Shown one piece after another: positions 1 through 7,240 of a stretch of 64,000 bases of DNA. Numbering within the stretch: position 1 is the first letter of the stretch; every line of letters starts with the position of its first letter. This DNA is from Actinomycetes bacterium (GTDB taxonomy: Bacteria > Actinomycetota > Acidimicrobiia > IMCC26256 > PALSA-610). The stretch spans positions 1 to 64,000 of the forward strand of contig JANYBW010000017.1 in the NCBI GenBank assembly GCA_025360585.1, written 5' to 3'. Below the pieces are notes generated by a model, which was not told where the DNA came from, made no database searches, and saw nothing but the letters and a program-made list of their open reading frames with translations. The translations under genes were made by a program, and so were the position numbers.

Positions 1-139
1 CCGTCGCAGTCACATTCGGATTCCGATCCGCCAACACCCGCGTAATCGCAGCAGTCAACGTCGTCTTCCCATGATCAATATGACCAATCGTCCCAATATT
101 CAAATGCGGCTTATTACGCTCAAACTTTTCCTTGGCCAT
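1..139 (-). CDS. tuf: Elongation factor Tu, N-terminal fragment (cut by window start)
   Basis: The visible 46 codons read [20 protein letters not shown] followed by [16 protein letters not shown], which is the EF-Tu N-terminus. It carries the G1 (P-loop) motif GHIDHGKT; most EF-Tu proteins have GHVDHGKT, so Val to Ile here is a mild variant. EF-Tu is the GTPase that delivers aminoacyl-tRNA to the ribosome. The ATG is preceded by GGAGAG at a five-base spacing. The gene runs off the left edge. It lies downstream of tRNA-Thr and tRNA-Met on the same strand, which resembles the tRNA-tufB arrangement of many bacteria. Confidence 0.95.
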   Translation of the reverse strand, partial: MAKEKFERNKPHLNIGTIGHIDHGKTTLTAAITRVLADRNPNVTAT

Positions 140-232
140 GAATGCTCTCCGGATTGCAGCCCCGTATCGGGGGGTGGACTGGTTTTCGATTGGTCTTGCT
201 AGTAGGTGAAGCGTTGGTACATCTTGTGGTAG

Positions 233-306
233 TAGCGGGGGCGGGATTCGAACCCGCGACAACACGATTATGAGCCGTGTGCTCTAACCAACTGAGCTAC
301 CCCGCC
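233..306 (-). tRNA. tRNA-Met (CAT anticodon)
   Basis: A complete cloverleaf can be folded: acceptor GGCGGGG against CCCCGCT with a G-U closing pair, D arm starting GCTC, anticodon loop CTCATAA (anticodon CAT), T arm GCGGG-TTCGAAT-CCCGC and discriminator A. The CCA end is not encoded. CAT anticodons are shared by elongator Met, initiator Met and lysidine-modified Ile tRNAs. The initiator is unlikely because the anticodon stem lacks three consecutive G-C pairs. The gene sits between tRNA-Thr and tuf on the same strand. Confidence 0.93.
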
Positions 307-335
307 AGGGCAGTGAGGCAGAACTTCACCATATG

Positions 336-408
<73 letters not shown>

Positions 409-481
409 GAAGCCGCGACACGATAGCTGATCTTTCGCCACGCGCCGGAACGGTAACGACGCAAGGATAACTTCGGGGCTG

Positions 482-979
482 ATGAGCGACTACACAATCC
501 GTCTCGCGCAGTTGAGCGACGCCGAAATGATTCGTGCGATCTACAACGTCGAGGTGCTCGAAACCACAGTTACGTTCGACATGGTTGAACGGACGCTCGA
601 CGAACAAATCGCTTGGATCGCGGATCACTCCGGGTCGTATCCGGCCATCGTTGCGTGTGGTGCAGATGGCATTGTCGTTGGCTTCGCGAGCCTGACGGCC
701 TATCGGCCACGGCCTGCCTACTCGACCACCGTTGAGAACTCGGTGTACGTGCATCGCGAGCATCGGGGCGCAGGGATCGGTTCACTGCTGATGGAATCGA
801 TCATCGCGACGGCGCAAGATCATGGTTTTCATTCCATTATCGCCAGGATCGTCGGCGACCACCACGCGTCAATCGCGTTGCACGAACGGGTCGGATTCAC
901 ACAGATCGGACGCGAGATCGAAGTCGGGCGCAAATTCGGCAAATGGCTCGACGTTGTCCTCATGCAAAAAATGGTGTGA
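482..979 (+). CDS. GNAT-family N-acetyltransferase (phosphinothricin acetyltransferase-like)
   Basis: A 165-residue single-domain GNAT protein. The acetyl-CoA-binding motif A is clear near residues 91-105 (VYVHREHRGAGIGSLLM, the R/Q-x-x-G-x-G/A loop). The C-terminal ALHERVGFTQIG segment with a following F-GKW-D stretch is typical of the phosphinothricin/methionine sulfoximine acetyltransferase (PAT/Bar) subgroup, which acetylates amino groups of small amino-acid analogues. The real substrate cannot be read from the sequence. The gene is monocistronic and divergent from the tRNA-Thr/tRNA-Met/tuf unit; the 73-bp gap must hold both promoters. No strong Shine-Dalgarno sequence is visible before the ATG. 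Confidence 0.85.
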   Translation: MSDYTIRLAQLSDAEMIRAIYNVEVLETTVTFDMVERTLDEQIAWIADHSGSYPAIVACGADGIVVGFASLTAYRPRPAYSTTVENSVYVHREHRGAGIGSLLMESIIATAQDHGFHSIIARIVGDHHASIALHERVGFTQIGREIEVGRKFGKWLDVVLMQKMV

Positions 980-1089
980 ACACACAGGCACCGCCACGTT
1001 TTGCATCCTCCCACCCCACCAACGACCGTCCGTTGTACCGATAAGCCTACAAATCGTGCTTATCCGTACAACGGACGTTGGAAGTGAAG

Positions 1090-1113
1090 AAACCCGCTCC
1101 GAAGAGCGGGTTT
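1090..1113 (-). terminator. Intrinsic terminator of tRNA-Tyr
   Basis: A ten-base-pair stem AAACCCGCTC/GAGCGGGTTT closes a four-base loop. It begins at the encoded CCA end of tRNA-Tyr. On the minus strand it is followed by a T-rich TTTCTT tract, so it should end the tRNA transcript. Confidence 0.8.
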
Positions 1114-1197
1114 GGTGGGCCGAGTTGGATTCGAACCAACGTAGCGTTACGCAGCGGAGTTACAGTCCACCCCCTTTGGCCACTCGGGTATCGACCC
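1113..1197 (-). tRNA. tRNA-Tyr (GTA anticodon), CCA encoded
   Basis: A class II tRNA with a long variable arm. Acceptor GGGTCGA pairs with TCGGCCC, the anticodon loop is CTGTAAC (anticodon GTA), and the T arm is GTTGG-TTCGAAT-CCAAC. Discriminator A is followed by a genomically encoded CCA, unlike the two tRNAs nearer tuf. The gene lies on the same strand as tuf but is separated from it by the divergent GNAT gene, and it is divergent from yajQ. Confidence 0.94.
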
Positions 1198-1248
1198 GGC
1201 GCTACGTTAGCAAAGACGTAATTCGCAATCTCGAAGGGAAACGCCGTA

Positions 1249-1743
1249 ATGCCATCGTTTGATGTTGTCTCCGAAGTCGATCTCCAAGAAGTTCGCAACG
1301 CCGTCGACCAGGCTTCGCGCGAGCTCACGACCCGTTTCGATTTCAAAGGCACCGACAGCACCGTCGAGTTCAGCGAAAAGACCCAGGTCATCCAGCTGGC
1401 ATCGGGCAGCGAAGACCGGCTGAAGGCAGTCGTCGTCGTGCTGGAAGAAAAGTGCGTGAAACGCAAGGTCTCGCTCAAGACGCTGGAGTACGGCAAAATT
1501 GAAGCTGCCTCCGGTGAAAGCGTCCGCCAGGAGGTGAAACTTACGATGGGAATCTCAAGTGAAAAGGCCAAAGAAATCGGCAAGTTCCTCAAAGGCCTCG
1601 GGCTCAAAGGAGTGAACCACCAAATTCAGGGCGATTCCCTAAGAATCACTGGCAAAAAGCGAGACGATCTACAAGCCGCGATCGCAGCACTCAAGGAAAA
1701 CGATTTCGGTATTCCACTGCAGTACGAAAATTTCCGGGACTAA
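1249..1743 (+). CDS. yajQ: YajQ family nucleotide/c-di-GMP-binding protein
   Basis: A 164-residue protein of the expected family length. It begins PSFDVVSEVDLQEVRNAVDQ and contains the characteristic RFDFKGTDS segment near residue 31. YajQ proteins are small cytoplasmic two-domain proteins with RNP-like folds. Xanthomonas and Pseudomonas homologues bind cyclic di-GMP and alter transcription; older work reported tRNA or nucleotide binding. It is a single gene, 59 bp ahead of pilT on the same strand, and divergent from tRNA-Tyr. The link to pili through c-di-GMP is inference from position and family. Confidence 0.93.
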   Translation: MPSFDVVSEVDLQEVRNAVDQASRELTTRFDFKGTDSTVEFSEKTQVIQLASGSEDRLKAVVVVLEEKCVKRKVSLKTLEYGKIEAASGESVRQEVKLTMGISSEKAKEIGKFLKGLGLKGVNHQIQGDSLRITGKKRDDLQAAIAALKENDFGIPLQYENFRD

Positions 1744-1802
1744 CGCCGGTTACGTCAAGAGCCCTCGAACGACCAGCAAATCGGCCGATCAGACACAAAG
1801 TA

Positions 1803-2900
1803 TTGCCCAGCTTTGTGAGGACATCTGTGTACGACATCATCGACACAACAGTTATTGATCCATGGCTCGAAACCGTTCTCGCCAGCCGCGCGAGCGATCT
1901 GCTCATCACCGCAGGGGCTGAGCCACGGATGCGCGTCGACGGGCGGCTGTACCCGCTGCCAGGCACGCAACGTCTAGCCGGTGATTCCGCAACCGACATC
2001 ATTTTGTCGATGCTGAGCGACGATCAACGAACGGAGCTACGCCAGTGCAAGGAAGTCGACCTGTCGTTTACGTGGCGCGCTGGCGCGGCGCGCTTCCGAG
2101 CCAACGTCTTTTTTCAACAGGGCCAGGTCGCGATTGCACTGCGCTTGATCCCGAGCAAAATCCCGACGTTTGCGGAGCTTGGCCTTCCGTCGGTAATCGC
2201 AGATTTCTGTGCACTGCCCCAAGGCATGATCTTGGTGACAGGCCCCACGGGTTCCGGAAAATCGACCACGCTCGCTGCGATGATCGATCTCATCAACGAG
2301 ACCCGCCCGTGTCATATCTTGACGATTGAAGATCCAGTCGAGTACGTGCACGATCACAAGGTCGCGTTGATCAACCAACGCCAAGTTGGGGTCGACACTG
2401 ATTCATTCGACCGTGCGCTTCGTGCCGCATTGCGCGAGGACCCCGACGTCATCCTCGTCGGCGAAATGCGCGATACCGAAACGATTCAATTCGCGTTGAC
2501 GGCGGCGGAAACTGGTCACCTGGTATTCGCGACCATGCACACCAACGATGCCGCACAAGCCGTTGATCGTGTGATCGACGTTTTTGCCTCAGAGCGCCAA
2601 GCGCAAGTGCGAGTGCAACTTGCCGCGTGCTTGCACGGCGTAATTTCGCAGCGGCTCGTTCCTCGTATCGGTGGCGGGATGGTGGCGGCGCATGAAGTTC
2701 TTGTGAGTAACGCAGCAATTCGCAACGTGATCCGCGATGCGAAAACCCACCAGCTCCGCAGCTTGATTCAACAAGGTGCACGCGAGGGCATGGAAACGCT
2801 TGAAAAAGCACTCAGCGAACTCGTGGCTCGCCGCACGATTAGTTACGAAGACGCAATTGCGCGAGCCGGAATGCCCAAAGAAGTGAAAGCCGCTGTGTAG
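1803..2900 (+). CDS. pilT: Type IV pilus retraction ATPase PilT
   Basis: A 365-residue hexameric secretion ATPase. The N-terminal PAS-like domain contains the PilT phrase SDLLITAGAEPRMRVDGRL. The core has Walker A GPTGSGKST near residue 147, an Asp box with LTIEDPVEYVH, Walker B DPDVILVGEMRD, and the His box TGHLVFATMHT. The C-terminus GMETLEKALSELVARRTISYEDA matches the PilT tail. PilT depolymerises type IV pili and so powers twitching or DNA uptake. The ATG at 1803 gives a slightly long N-terminus; the in-frame GTG at 1827 (VYDIID) is an alternative. It faces the pilin-pilC-pilB genes and is followed by a strong terminator. Confidence 0.95.
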   Translation: MPSFVRTSVYDIIDTTVIDPWLETVLASRASDLLITAGAEPRMRVDGRLYPLPGTQRLAGDSATDIILSMLSDDQRTELRQCKEVDLSFTWRAGAARFRANVFFQQGQVAIALRLIPSKIPTFAELGLPSVIADFCALPQGMILVTGPTGSGKSTTLAAMIDLINETRPCHILTIEDPVEYVHDHKVALINQRQVGVDTDSFDRALRAALREDPDVILVGEMRDTETIQFALTAAETGHLVFATMHTNDAAQAVDRVIDVFASERQAQVRVQLAACLHGVISQRLVPRIGGGMVAAHEVLVSNAAIRNVIRDAKTHQLRSLIQQGAREGMETLEKALSELVARRTISYEDAIARAGMPKEVKAAV

Positions 2901-2931
2901 CAACGCGTGCGGCAACGCAAGACTGAAGAGG

Positions 2932-2963
2932 AAAGCCCGGCGGATTTTCGCCGGGCTTTCTTT
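2932..2963 (+). terminator. Intrinsic terminator after pilT
   Basis: A perfect eleven-base-pair stem AAAGCCCGGCG/CGCCGGGCTTT with a six-base loop is followed by CTTTGTT. It starts 32 bp after the pilT stop codon. Confidence 0.88.
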
Positions 2964-3031
2964 GTTAGGTCCGTTTTCGCACCAAAGTTGCGACCGTACG
3001 AACCACCAAAAAGAAGTGTGGGCACGCGAAA

Positions 3032-3057
3032 TGGCGGGAGGCCGAAGCCTCCCGCCA
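3032..3057 (-). terminator. Intrinsic terminator after the pilin gene
   Basis: An eleven-base-pair perfect stem TGGCGGGAGGC/GCCTCCCGCCA with a four-base loop lies 33 bp beyond the pilin stop. T-rich bases follow on the minus strand (TTTCG) and A-rich bases on the other side. It may act in both directions as a second stop for pilT readthrough. Confidence 0.75.
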
Positions 3058-3089
3058 TCAAAACTCCGAAGAGTTAGGAATCTGTGTTG

Positions 3090-3491
3090 CTAGCCAGCGA
3101 TACCCTTGCATGGGGTTTTGCCCGATGCATCGGTCGCTGCGGTCAAAGTCGTCGCATAGGGAGCGGCGGCACCATATGACAAGGTGTACAACGTCGATGG
3201 GTTGGCCAACAAGCCAGCTGTCACGAGTTGCGCTTGCGTTGGCTGCGCCGGAACGGCACCGACACCCGGGTTCTGGGCACGGTAGGCCTCGACGGCCGTA
3301 CGGACGGTACGACCGTCTTCTTGGCAGGCGCTGCTCTGGCCACGATCGTTGATCCCGCCGACTGCGAACACGACAACTGCGGCAAGGATGCCGAGGATCG
3401 AGATCACAACCAAGAGCTCGACGAGGGTGAAACCCTTTTGCGCCACGTTCTTGTCTTGCCAGTCTTTGCTGGCTTTGAGGTGTTTCAGCAT
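3090..3491 (-). CDS. pilA: Type IV prepilin (PilA/GspG-like major pilin candidate)
   Basis: A 133-residue prepilin. The leader ends KNVAQKG and is followed by the prepilin peptidase site G-FTLVELLVVISILGILAAV, cleaved after Gly20, with Glu at position +5 and Phe at +1. A single N-terminal hydrophobic helix is followed by a short globular part. Two cysteines (near residues 58 and 128) could form the C-terminal disulfide typical of pilins. I chose the ATG at 3491, preceded by GAAAGGG, rather than an upstream in-frame start that would add 28 unlikely residues. It leads into pilC and pilB on the same strand and is probably the most expressed pilus gene. Confidence 0.93.
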   Translation of the reverse strand: MLKHLKASKDWQDKNVAQKGFTLVELLVVISILGILAAVVVFAVGGINDRGQSSACQEDGRTVRTAVEAYRAQNPGVGAVPAQPTQAQLVTAGLLANPSTLYTLSYGAAAPYATTLTAATDASGKTPCKGIAG

Positions 3492-3616
3492 GGTTACCCT
3501 TTCAAGGTTTGGTGTGTTTTCAGTTGCCCGCCGACTGGAACCAATCCATCCCGGCCTCGTTTTCTCTAACGGCACCGCAAGCGGCGACTAAAGAGAAAAT
3601 CGAATTTTGCCCTTTA

Positions 3617-4825
3617 CTACTTGACCTTTTGTCCGCTTAAGACCCCATACATGGCTGAGATCAATGCGACCGCGACGAACCCGACGATCAATCCCATGAA
3701 GATGATGACCATGGGCTCGAAGAGAGAAGTCAGCTTTTTCAGTTTGAAATCAAGTTCGCGGCCGTAGTACTCGGAAATGTTTTCGAGCTGAAGCTCGAGC
3801 GTCCCGGTGTTTTCGCCGACCTTCATCATCTGCACCGCAGCGATGGGAAACAGTCCGGTTTCACCGATCGGGCCCGCGAGTCCTTCGCCTTCGAGCATTC
3901 GCTCTTGGGCTTCCTTCAAACCGTCGCTGAAGACGCGATTATTTGCTGCCGCGATCGCACCTTGGATTGCTTCCGGCAACGGCACCCCTCCGCGCACCAT
4001 CGCTCCGAGAATCCGACAGAACCGTTCGATCACCGCGTACCGCACGACTTCACGTACGAGTGGCGTTCTGAGCAACAGTCGATCCCGAACTCCGTTGCCG
4101 CGATCAGACTTGCGCATCCACATCACAAAGCTGATGATCGCAACTATTGCGATCGGCGTGACGAACCAAAAGTTCTTGAAAAAGTCCGCGACGAACATCA
4201 ACAGCCGCGTCGGCGCTGGGAGTTTTGCTTTGAATTGCTTAAAAAACACAACAAACTTAGGCAGAACGAATGTAGCCATCACGATCACGGTGACGATCGA
4301 CATGATCATGATGACCAACGGATACGTCAGCGCGCTTTTGACTTTGTGACGCGCTTCGAGATCGCGATCCATGTAATCCGCGAGTTGGTTCAATGATTCA
4401 TCGAGTTGTCCGGTCAGCTCAGAGGAACGGACGATGCCCAAATAATACGGCGGGAACAACGCGGCGTGGTCTGCGACAGTTTCGGAAAACGGAATGCCAG
4501 CTTCGATGTTGTCGTGCATTTCGGCCAGGATGCCTTGCCAGCGTTTGTTCTCTGAACCGTCTTTGATCACGTTGAGTGCTTCGGTGATCGAAATACCCGA
4601 CCGGACAAACGCCCCGACCTGACGCGAGAAGTGCATGATCTCTTGCGGTTTGATCTTCTTGGCCGACAACTCCATTTGCATCAAAGGTTTTTTTTCTTTG
4701 ATGCGATCGACCGCGAGGTTCAGTGCGAGCAACTCATAGCGCAGCGCTTCTTCGGTTGTCGCTTCGCGTTGACCTTTGACCTTCTTACCGTCAACATCGT
4801 TCGCGACGTAATTGTACGTTGCCAT
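3617..4825 (-). CDS. pilC: Type IV pilus inner-membrane platform protein PilC
   Basis: A 402-residue polytopic protein with two tandem T2SSF domains. The first contains MHFSRQVGAFVRSGISITEALN and the second FCRILGAMVRGGVPLPEAIQ. Each is followed by hydrophobic hairpins (around residues 165-190 and 215-235, and at the C-terminus FMGLIVGFVAVALISAMYG). PilC couples the PilB and PilT ATPases to pilin polymerisation at the cytoplasmic membrane. It lies 17 bp downstream of pilB on the same strand, so the two are surely co-transcribed. Its length and domain order are normal. Confidence 0.95.
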   Translation of the reverse strand: MATYNYVANDVDGKKVKGQREATTEEALRYELLALNLAVDRIKEKKPLMQMELSAKKIKPQEIMHFSRQVGAFVRSGISITEALNVIKDGSENKRWQGILAEMHDNIEAGIPFSETVADHAALFPPYYLGIVRSSELTGQLDESLNQLADYMDRDLEARHKVKSALTYPLVIMIMSIVTVIVMATFVLPKFVVFFKQFKAKLPAPTRLLMFVADFFKNFWFVTPIAIVAIISFVMWMRKSDRGNGVRDRLLLRTPLVREVVRYAVIERFCRILGAMVRGGVPLPEAIQGAIAAANNRVFSDGLKEAQERMLEGEGLAGPIGETGLFPIAAVQMMKVGENTGTLELQLENISEYYGRELDFKLKKLTSLFEPMVIIFMGLIVGFVAVALISAMYGVLSGQKVK

Positions 4826-4842
4826 TGATTCCCGAACCCCTT

Positions 4843-6651
4843 CTACAGCACGTACACGGTGCGTAGTACTTCATCGACCGTTGTCGAGTCGTCTTGCACC
4901 AAACGCAGGGCTTGTTCGCGCAGTGTGAAAAGGCCTTGGGTCAATGCAAGCGAACGAATTTCTTCGTGCGGTGCGTTATCAACGATGAGTTTCTTCATCT
5001 CGTCGGTGATCTTGAGTACTTCGTAAATTCCGACGCGCCCCAGGTAGCCAGTATTGCCACAGAAGTTGCAGCCCGCGCCATGGAACCATTCGGTTTTTTC
5101 GGCGCCGTCGGTAGCGCGTTCATAAAACGCCAATTCTTCAGGCGACGGTTTGTACGGCTCAAAACAATGCGGGCACGTCTTACGAATCAATCGCTGACCG
5201 ACGACACCCAACAGCGCGCTGGCAATGAGAAACGGTTCGATTCCCATATCGATAAAGCGGTGCAGCGCAGACACTGAATCAGTTGCATGCAATGACGACA
5301 ACACGAAGTGACCGGTGAGCGCAGCCTGCGTGGCGATGCGCGCGGTTTCGATATCGCGGATCTCGCCGACCAAAATCGCGTCGGGGTCTTGGCGCAAAAT
5401 CGAACGCAGCCCCGCGGCGAACGTCACTCCGGCAGGTTCGTTGATCTGAATTTGGGTAATACGCGGGAACACGTATTCAACTGGGTCTTCAATGGTCGTT
5501 ACGTTGATTTCATCCCGGGCGATTTCAGAAAGCGTCGCGTATAGCGTCGTTGTCTTTCCCGATCCCGTCGGGCCAGCACAGATGACCATGCCGTAGGGAG
5601 ATTTTGTGAGCTCGCGATACTTCGTTGCCGTATCGAGCGGCATTCCTAGCTCAGCAACTTTGTAGAGCGCCCGGCTCTTATCCAAGAGCCGGAGCACGGC
5701 CTTTTCGCCAAAAACCGTCGAGGTCGTCGAGACCCGGACATCGAATTCTTTGTCGCCAACGCGCGTATGGAATTGACCATCTTGCGGGCGTCGACGCTCG
5801 ACGATATTCATCTCGGCCATGACTTTGATCCGAGAGATGAGCGACTGCGCCATTTCTGGAGGCAACGTCAATACTTCATGCAAAGCGCCATCGGTCCGGA
5901 CACGCACGCGCACTTGATCTTCTTGCGGTTCGATATGCACATCCGACGCGCGATCGCGAACGGCTTGTTCCATGATCAGGTTGACAACCTGCACGATCGG
6001 AGCGTTTTCATCAACGGTCGCTGCGGTTTCCCCCGGCTGTTCCACCGTTGCTTTACGCGCCTCTGATCGTGCTGAGAAGACTCGAATCGCGTCATCAACT
6101 TTTGCGACCGATGTGTACGTACGAGCAATCGCCAACTCGATGTCTGTGACCCCTGCAACCACCAGTCGCACTGGCGATTCGAGGGCTTGGATGAGTTGAT
6201 TCTGGAGATCCGGAGCAAGCGGGTCACCTACGGCGACTTCAACTCGCGGACCAATCCGCTGCACAACGATTGCGTGCAACGACCGCGCGGAATTTTCCGG
6301 CAACAGCGCGACGAGATCGGGATCGAGCTCAAGATGGCGAAGATCCACGACCTCGAGCCCAAGCTGATCCGCGAGCACGGTCGCAAGATCGCGCTCGTGC
6401 ACGTGACCGAGATCTACAAGCGTATGGCCAAGTTTTTTGCCCGTACTCTTTTGCGCGGCGACGGCTTCTTCAATTTGTTCCTCAGTGGCAAGGCCGTGCG
6501 TCTTCAGTAGGTCACCGATACGCACGCCACGATGTTTGGGTGCCGAATCAGAGTTCTGCAGCGCAGTCGCAACATTCGAAGCAGACAACGCCGCCGCAGC
6601 ATCCGCGCCTTTATCTTTGCGGTCTTCTTGGCGCGATCGTTTGAGAGCCAT
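4843..6651 (-). CDS. pilB: Type IV pilus assembly ATPase PilB
   Basis: A 602-residue extension ATPase. Residues about 43-105 contain two MshEN-type stretches (RIGDLLKTHGLATEEQ and KLGHTLVDLGHVHERD), a fold that binds cyclic di-GMP in MshE. The ATPase core has Walker A GPTGSGKTTTLYATL, Walker B DPDAILVGEIRD and the His box TGHFVLSSLHATDS. A tetracysteine zinc site follows (CPHC and CNFC). PilB powers pilus extension. It is the first gene of the pilB-pilC(-pilin) group. No pilM/N/O/P/Q genes accompany it, consistent with a cell lacking an outer membrane. Confidence 0.95.
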   Translation of the reverse strand: MALKRSRQEDRKDKGADAAAALSASNVATALQNSDSAPKHRGVRIGDLLKTHGLATEEQIEEAVAAQKSTGKKLGHTLVDLGHVHERDLATVLADQLGLEVVDLRHLELDPDLVALLPENSARSLHAIVVQRIGPRVEVAVGDPLAPDLQNQLIQALESPVRLVVAGVTDIELAIARTYTSVAKVDDAIRVFSARSEARKATVEQPGETAATVDENAPIVQVVNLIMEQAVRDRASDVHIEPQEDQVRVRVRTDGALHEVLTLPPEMAQSLISRIKVMAEMNIVERRRPQDGQFHTRVGDKEFDVRVSTTSTVFGEKAVLRLLDKSRALYKVAELGMPLDTATKYRELTKSPYGMVICAGPTGSGKTTTLYATLSEIARDEINVTTIEDPVEYVFPRITQIQINEPAGVTFAAGLRSILRQDPDAILVGEIRDIETARIATQAALTGHFVLSSLHATDSVSALHRFIDMGIEPFLIASALLGVVGQRLIRKTCPHCFEPYKPSPEELAFYERATDGAEKTEWFHGAGCNFCGNTGYLGRVGIYEVLKITDEMKKLIVDNAPHEEIRSLALTQGLFTLREQALRLVQDDSTTVDEVLRTVYVL

Positions 6652-6715
6652 GTCGACTCGATCGGACTGTGCGAATCGAACCTGAGCTACTCAACACTTC
6701 GGACGAGGGTTTGGC

Positions 6716-7228
6716 CTATTCGTAGTATCCAGAATGCACATAGAGGCAGGGAATGCCCTCGGCTCGGAACATGGCGACGTTGCGCTTGTCGTCTTCGAAG
6801 GCGAGTTTGAGGTCGAAGCCGTAGTGGCGGAGCTGCCAAACGCTCGCCTGTTTGAAATCGCGCGCCCAGTCGTAGTCGCCCCAAGAACGCATCAGTAAGA
6901 GATCCCACCGAATGCCGTAATGCAGCAGCCAATGCACGGTGAGCGGATGGATTCGGTGAGGCCGAGCGGTGAGCAGGACAACTTGGAGTTCAGGATCCAA
7001 GAGATCAAGTAAATGTTTCATCTCTTCGATCACAGGATCATCGATGCACGCATCAAAGAACGCCCGCCAATCCGAAAACGGTCCGTCGATGAAGTGTTGA
7101 CGGCCTGCCGCATCTGCGAGCACGCCGTCGATATCGACGACCACCGCATCGACGGGAGCCAGCGGCGAATCTCGCCACGTCCAGTTGTCGGGGATCGGCC
7201 CTCCAACCGTCGGTTGAATCCAACTCAT
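6716..7228 (-). CDS. HAD-superfamily phosphatase (polynucleotide kinase 3'-phosphatase-like domain)
   Basis: A 170-residue protein with HAD motif I DIDGVLADAAGR (residues about 32-43), motif II LLTARP and a motif IV-like FEDDKRNVAMF. The phrase VVLLTARPHRIHPLTVHWLLHYGIRWDLLLMR resembles the phosphatase domain found in bacterial and phage polynucleotide kinases, which acts on 3'-phosphate ends. There is no kinase P-loop, so it is phosphatase-only; the substrate is not established. It begins 12 bp after the end of acsA on the same strand and may be its downstream operon partner. Confidence 0.8.
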   Translation of the reverse strand: MSWIQPTVGGPIPDNWTWRDSPLAPVDAVVVDIDGVLADAAGRQHFIDGPFSDWRAFFDACIDDPVIEEMKHLLDLLDPELQVVLLTARPHRIHPLTVHWLLHYGIRWDLLLMRSWGDYDWARDFKQASVWQLRHYGFDLKLAFEDDKRNVAMFRAEGIPCLYVHSGYYE

Positions 7229-7240
7229 CGCGATCGGGCC

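Noticed and set aside
822-1262. Open frame of 146 codons spanning the end of the GNAT gene and tRNA-Tyr
   Set aside because: It runs antisense through a clear tRNA and a terminator and has no family-like features.
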